Part shown: positions 60,391 to 64,000 of the stretch, piece after piece | Layout: each line of letters begins with the position of its first letter | Numbering within the stretch: position 1 is the first letter of the stretch | Assembly: GCF_030687145.1 (NCBI RefSeq) | Contig: NZ_CP117460.1 | Location: 1,488,001-1,552,000 of the forward strand | DNA length: 64,000 nucleotides | Reading direction: 5' to 3' | Source: Pseudomonas sp. FP1742 | GTDB taxonomy: Bacteria; Pseudomonadota; Gammaproteobacteria; Pseudomonadales; Pseudomonadaceae | Made by a program: the position numbers and the translations under genes | The notes under the pieces: generated by a model | Database searches by the model: none | Seen by the model: the letters and a program-made list of their open reading frames with translations, nothing else | What the model was told of the DNA's origin: nothing

Positions 60391-61317
60391 ATGAATCGCA
60401 ATGAACTACGCAAGGCCGACATCAACCTGATGGTGGTGTTCGAGACATTGATGCTCGAGCGCAACGTCACGCGGGTGGCGGAGAAGCTGTTCCTCGGTCA
60501 GCCGACTATCAGTGCGGCGCTGAACCGTTTGCGGACGATGTTCAACGATCCGCTGTTCATTCGGGTCGGCCATCGCATGGAGCCGACGGCGCGGGCCGAG
60601 GAGATCATTCAGCATCTGTCGCCGGCGCTGGATTCGCTGTCGGTGGCCTTGAGCCTGACCCACGATTTCGATCCGCTCAGCAGTACCATGACGTTTCGCA
60701 TCGGTCTGTCGGACGATGTCGAGTTCGGCCTGTTGCCGCCGCTGCTGCGGGCTTTGCGCCAGGAAGCGCCGAAGGTGGTGTTCGTGGTCCAGCATGTCGA
60801 CTACTGGCGCATTCCCGACCTGCTGGCGTCCGGCGATATCACGGTGGGGATCAGCCAGACCCGGGGCTTGCCGGCCAATGCCAAGCGCAAGTTGTTGCGA
60901 CACATCCAGCCCAGCATTTTGCGTGCAGACGCATCGGACACGCCGTTGACCCTCGATGAATATTGCGCGAGGCCGCACGTATTGGTGTCCCACACCGCCA
61001 ACGTCAGTGGCTACGCCGATGAATGGCTGGCGGAGATCGGCCGTACGCGCCACGTAGTGCTCTCCGTCCCGCAATACAGCTCATTGCCGGCGTTGCTCGC
61101 CGGCACCGATCTGATCGCCAGCCTGCCGGACTACACGGCGGAGGCGATGGCTGCTTCAGGCCAACTGTTCAAGGAGCCATTTCCGTTCAAGACACCGACC
61201 CTGGACCTGTCCATGGTCTGGCTCAGCCACGTCGACAGCGATCCAGCCGAGCGCTGGCTGCGCTCGCGTCTGGAAGCGTTCATGAGTGAGCGTCCGACTC
61301 TTCCACTGTCCCAGTGA
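60391..61317 (+). CDS. LysR-family transcriptional regulator
   Basis: A 308-aa LTTR. The N-terminal winged helix is DINLMVVFETLMLERNVTRVAEKLFLGQPTISAALNRLRTMFNDPLFIRVGHRMEPT (about 10-65). The rest is the periplasmic-binding-like co-inducer domain. It resembles the NodD/LinR-like subgroup. ATG 60391 is preferred because the DNA-binding domain begins just after it; a longer open frame adds an atypical 36 residues. Its target may be the CHM isomerase gene 57 bp downstream. Confidence 0.85.
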   Translation: MNRNELRKADINLMVVFETLMLERNVTRVAEKLFLGQPTISAALNRLRTMFNDPLFIRVGHRMEPTARAEEIIQHLSPALDSLSVALSLTHDFDPLSSTMTFRIGLSDDVEFGLLPPLLRALRQEAPKVVFVVQHVDYWRIPDLLASGDITVGISQTRGLPANAKRKLLRHIQPSILRADASDTPLTLDEYCARPHVLVSHTANVSGYADEWLAEIGRTRHVVLSVPQYSSLPALLAGTDLIASLPDYTAEAMAASGQLFKEPFPFKTPTLDLSMVWLSHVDSDPAERWLRSRLEAFMSERPTLPLSQ

Positions 61318-61374
61318 GTGGGACAGCGCTGTGTTATATGTACGACCTTTCTACCGATTTTCAGGAGCCCCTTC

Positions 61375-61740
61375 ATGCCCCACCTGCACATGGAATACAC
61401 CGCCAACCTGCCCGAACTGAATGCCGATGTGGCGTTGATGCGACTCAACAACGCGCTGGTCGCTTCCGGGCAGTTTGGCGCCGAGTTCGATATCAAGGCC
61501 CGTGCGGTGAAGGTTGAGACTTTCAGGGTAGGCACCGCACCGGGCGAGCGGGCGTTCGTGCATGTAAAGCTGGCACTGTTGAGCGGTCGCTCGCCGCAGA
61601 TCAAGAAACAGCTATCCGATAGCCTGCTGGCGGTGGTGCAGGATGTCTGTGAATGGCCGGTCGGGGTTGAGGTTCAACTGTGTGTTGAAATTCTCGACAT
61701 CGACCGAGAGTCCTACACCAAGACTGCCATCGGCCTCTGA
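61375..61740 (+). CDS. 5-carboxymethyl-2-hydroxymuconate isomerase
   Basis: A 121-aa enzyme of the CHMI (HpaF) branch of the tautomerase superfamily. The catalytic Pro is residue 2 (MPHLHMEYTANLPE), exposed after Met removal. The fold blocks FRVGTAPGERAFVHVKLALLSGRS and VEVQLCVEILDIDRESYTK are typical. The step belongs to homoprotocatechuate (4-hydroxyphenylacetate) degradation, yet no other hpa genes are seen nearby. ATG 61375 has TCAGGAGCCCC upstream. Confidence 0.83.
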   Translation: MPHLHMEYTANLPELNADVALMRLNNALVASGQFGAEFDIKARAVKVETFRVGTAPGERAFVHVKLALLSGRSPQIKKQLSDSLLAVVQDVCEWPVGVEVQLCVEILDIDRESYTKTAIGL

Positions 61741-61743
61741 GTT

Positions 61744-62679
61744 TCAGGCCATTTCCTGCTCGGCGCAGGCCTTGATTACTTGCTCGCGCAGCCAGGTGTT
61801 GGCGCTGTCCTGATCGACGCTTTGACTCCACTGCATGTCCAGGGTGAAGCCCGGCAAGCCATTGGGCGCTTCGCAGTGATTGAAGATCGCCTCGTTGGCC
61901 AGCAATTGCTGGATGCGCCGGGGCAGGGTCAGGATGAAGTCGGTGCCGGTGATCATCTTCAGCGCCGCGCTGTAGCTGTTGGAGCGTGCGACAATCTGGC
62001 GTTTGTGGGCCTGTTGAGCCAGCCAGCCGTCAACCATGTTGGTGGTGGACGTCCAGGGCGTCGGGAACACATGCCGACGTTCAGTGAACGCTTGCAGGCT
62101 CAAGCGCGGCTCCAGCGGCGTGGCGCGTTTGTCGAAGACGCAGACCAGATCGTCCTCCAGTAGTCGTCTGGAGTTGAAGTCGGTGTGGGTTCGATGGAAG
62201 TTCGGGCCGAAACAGATCACCAGGTCGAGGCTGCCGTCGCGCAGTTCTTCGGCCGGGATGTCGGTTTCGAACTTGTGCATGTTGACCATTACCGGCAGGT
62301 CAGCGAAGTCGAAGCTCTTCAACAGGCGTGGCAGGATCAACTGTTCGAAGTATTCCGGCGCACAGATGTTGAAGGTCACCGGCTGCAAGGTCGGATCGAA
62401 CGTCGGTGTCCCGGCATGACACAGGTTGATGCTTTCGAGAATCTTCAGCACATGGGTATACATGGTGCTGGCTTTGTAGGTGGGGCGCATGCCCGTGCGG
62501 GTATTGAGGAATAACTCGTCTTCGAAACTGGTGCGCAGTTTCTTCAGGCAGTAACTCACGGTGGACTGGCTGACGCAGAGCGCCTCCGACACACCGGTGA
62601 CGCTGCTTTGCTCATACACGGCGACAAACACCATGAGGTCCTGCATATCGAGCTTTCTAAGCAAGTTACTGTTCAGCAT
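61744..62679 (-). CDS. LysR-family transcriptional regulator
   Basis: A 311-aa LTTR. MLNSNLLRKLDMQDLMVFVAVYEQSSVTGVSEALCVSQSTVSYCLKKLRTSFEDELFLNTRTGM is the DNA-binding domain, followed by a co-inducer domain. It lies 147 bp upstream (in transcript order downstream) of the DMT permease gene, on the same strand, and converges with the isomerase with only 3 bp between the stops. Its regulon is unknown. Confidence 0.85.
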   Translation of the reverse strand: MLNSNLLRKLDMQDLMVFVAVYEQSSVTGVSEALCVSQSTVSYCLKKLRTSFEDELFLNTRTGMRPTYKASTMYTHVLKILESINLCHAGTPTFDPTLQPVTFNICAPEYFEQLILPRLLKSFDFADLPVMVNMHKFETDIPAEELRDGSLDLVICFGPNFHRTHTDFNSRRLLEDDLVCVFDKRATPLEPRLSLQAFTERRHVFPTPWTSTTNMVDGWLAQQAHKRQIVARSNSYSAALKMITGTDFILTLPRRIQQLLANEAIFNHCEAPNGLPGFTLDMQWSQSVDQDSANTWLREQVIKACAEQEMA

Positions 62680-62826
62680 CCGTTCTGTCTCGCTGTGCTC
62701 CTTGCGCTGGTTGTGCGCAAACGTGTGCGAACGATCCTAACGGAACGATAGTGCCAAGAGAATGCCTTGTAGGAAGTTTCGTGGTCGGTTGTGGGACAAA
62801 AAATGTTGTGAACACGACTTATGAAT

Positions 62827-63774
62827 TCAATCCCCCGAAACATGGCCAGAGGCCTTCAGCGCTGATTGCTGCGCAGGCATCGCAGAGCGGCTGGATATTA
62901 ACAGCGCCAACATGCCGACGCCCACCAGTAACGCACCGATGATTTCCAGCGCTCGTGGCGACTGGCGTAGCCAGAACCAGTGGAACAGTGTGATGAACAG
63001 GGTACTCAGGTAAATGTAGGAAATGACCGAGGAAGGGGCGATGACGCCAATGGCTCGATGCAGCAGCCAGAAGGTCGCCAGGGTGGCGAACAGTGCCAGG
63101 TAGATCAACCACCAGAGATCGCTCGCACTCAGTAATGACGCAGAACGCCAGCCGCCGCTGAACCCGCAGAACGCCAACAGAAACAGCGCACCGAACAGCA
63201 TGTTCCAGAAGGTCATGCCCACCGTGCCGCGCCCCTTCAGGCTGCTGGCCTTGAGCCTTTGACTCAAGGGCGAGTAGAGCGCCATTGCCAGGCAACCGAC
63301 CCCATACACCGATATCGCATACAGCGACGGCAGTTCGCCGGGGCCTGTGCCTTTCAACACCAGCATCACGGCACCGGCGGCGGCAACCAGCATGGGCAAA
63401 ACGCGTTGTTTCAGGCTGCTGTCGGGTATCAGGAAGGCTTCGAACAGCAGCGTCAGTAATGGCACCAGGGTGAACATCGTGCCGGTATTCACCGCCGAGG
63501 TGTAGCGCAGCGCTTCGAACAACGAGCCGAAGTACAGTGCCAGCAGCATGCCCAGTGCGGCATGACCGAACAGGCCTTGGACGGTCATGACGGTGTCGCC
63601 CTTGAACAGCACCAGGGGTAAAAACACCAAGGCGCAAAACAGCAGGCGCAGCCCTGTCAGCAGAATCGGGTCGATGGTCGGGTTGACTTGGGCTGCCGCG
63701 GAAAACGAGGCAGCAATCAACAGAGCCCAGAACAGCATGCCGAAGTGAGCGCCAGCAAAACCTGTAGATTTCAT
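62827..63774 (-). CDS. DMT-superfamily (EamA) permease
   Basis: A 315-aa inner-membrane protein with about ten helices in two EamA halves (for example FGMLFWALLIAASFSAAAQVNPTIDPILLTGLRLLFCALVFLPLVLF and the second half from AISVYGVGCLAMALYSPLSQRL). Family members export amino acids or other metabolites; the substrate here is unknown. The gene lies 15 bp after the MFS permease on the same strand, so the two transporters are probably co-transcribed. Confidence 0.83.
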   Translation of the reverse strand: MKSTGFAGAHFGMLFWALLIAASFSAAAQVNPTIDPILLTGLRLLFCALVFLPLVLFKGDTVMTVQGLFGHAALGMLLALYFGSLFEALRYTSAVNTGTMFTLVPLLTLLFEAFLIPDSSLKQRVLPMLVAAAGAVMLVLKGTGPGELPSLYAISVYGVGCLAMALYSPLSQRLKASSLKGRGTVGMTFWNMLFGALFLLAFCGFSGGWRSASLLSASDLWWLIYLALFATLATFWLLHRAIGVIAPSSVISYIYLSTLFITLFHWFWLRQSPRALEIIGALLVGVGMLALLISSRSAMPAQQSALKASGHVSGD

Positions 63775-63789
63775 GAAGGAGTTTCCGGC

Positions 63790-64000
63790 TTAGTGGATGT
63801 GTTTGGCGTAATGCCGCGGATCGAAATGCAGAACCATCAGGATCATCAGCGCCATGACGCCCGTCAGTGACCACCAGGCCCATTCGAAACTGCCCAGATG
63901 ATCGCGAATCATCCCGGCCATCAGCGGCGAGAGGCCGGCGATCAGGTAACCGATGCCTTGCACGAAGGCGGTCAGCCCGCCCGCGCGTTGAGGATTGTCC
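63790..64000 (-). CDS. CynX/NimT-type MFS permease, C-terminal part only
   Basis: The frame is open from the window edge to the stop TAA (63792-63790). The 69 visible residues include NPQRAGGLTAFVQGIGYLIA, then GLSPLMAGMIRDHLGSFEWAW and two more hydrophobic stretches, ending HFDPRHYAKHIH. This is the C-terminal end of a CynX/NimT-family (cyanate/nitroimidazole transport) major facilitator. The remaining ~330 residues lie outside the window. Confidence 0.72.
   Translation of the reverse strand, partial: DNPQRAGGLTAFVQGIGYLIAGLSPLMAGMIRDHLGSFEWAWWSLTGVMALMILMVLHFDPRHYAKHIH

Overview
The window is a piece of a Pseudomonas chromosome, most likely from the P. fluorescens group. The signs are PhaG (the mcl-PHA/3-hydroxyacyl enzyme), the algU-mucA-mucB-mucD locus without mucC next to nadB, the opdH-tctCBA-tctDE citrate-uptake cluster, and dispersed REP pairs of Pseudomonas type. 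Most genes are ordinary core or near-core genes of a GC-rich genome with good Shine-Dalgarno sites. No rRNA, CRISPR array or complete prophage is present.

Layout. 1-3.6 kb: PixA/AidA-type proteins, a YXWGXW lipoprotein, tam, and a hicAB toxin-antitoxin pair. 3.9-8.9 kb: a cytochrome c oxidase operon with a di-haem subunit II and two different subunit III-like genes. 9-12.4 kb: a membrane protein, tRNA-Gly(CCC), phaG, rsuA and a CWC protein. 12.5-22.6 kb: one long minus-strand operon (ABC transporter, two DUF1989 proteins, biotin carboxylase, allophanate hydrolase). It is headed by a guanidine-I (ykkC) riboswitch and a sigma-54-like promoter, so it should be read as guanidine catabolism rather than plain urea use. 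Its carboxylase gene has been invaded, in frame, by a REP doublet. 22.9-25.7 kb: twin Tyr-rich lipoproteins, a 3-hydroxyisobutyryl-CoA hydrolase and ung. 25.9-33.5 kb: AbrB-like permease, tctABC, OprD-family porin and the TctDE two-component system. 33.7-42.3 kb: HDOD protein, ygfZ, sdhE, ygfX, nadB and the AlgU regulon core. 42.4-50.3 kb: bepA-like protease, tusA-like, an AI-2E family permease, bcp, gcvR, and dapA-bamC-MBL-purC.

50.4-59.7 kb is a 9.3-kb genomic island inserted in tRNA-Ser(CGA). A 21-bp direct repeat of the tRNA 3' end bounds it, both ends carry a pair of TTGTACTACT repeats, and a tyrosine integrase sits at the right end. Its cargo is unusual: a 702-aa protein with an N-terminal PD-(D/E)XK-type nuclease motif and an unrecognised C-terminus; a protein resembling inovirus Gp2/YagK-YfjJ, preceded by a structured AT-rich region; a secreted protein ending in a Pseudomonas-type TolA domain III; a serine resolvase preceded by what looks like a three-subsite res site; a Rap1a/Tai-type small secreted protein; and a tail-anchored small protein. 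A fragment of tRNA-Val(GAC) inside the island suggests it was assembled from at least two elements. My best reading is a small integrative element, perhaps a satellite or defence island, with a possible TolA-decoy trick against filamentous phages or colicin-like toxins. That function is inference only.

59.7-64 kb returns to core sequence: a DUF1508 protein, two LysR regulators, a CHM isomerase, a DMT permease and the C-terminus of a CynX/NimT-type MFS permease cut by the window edge.
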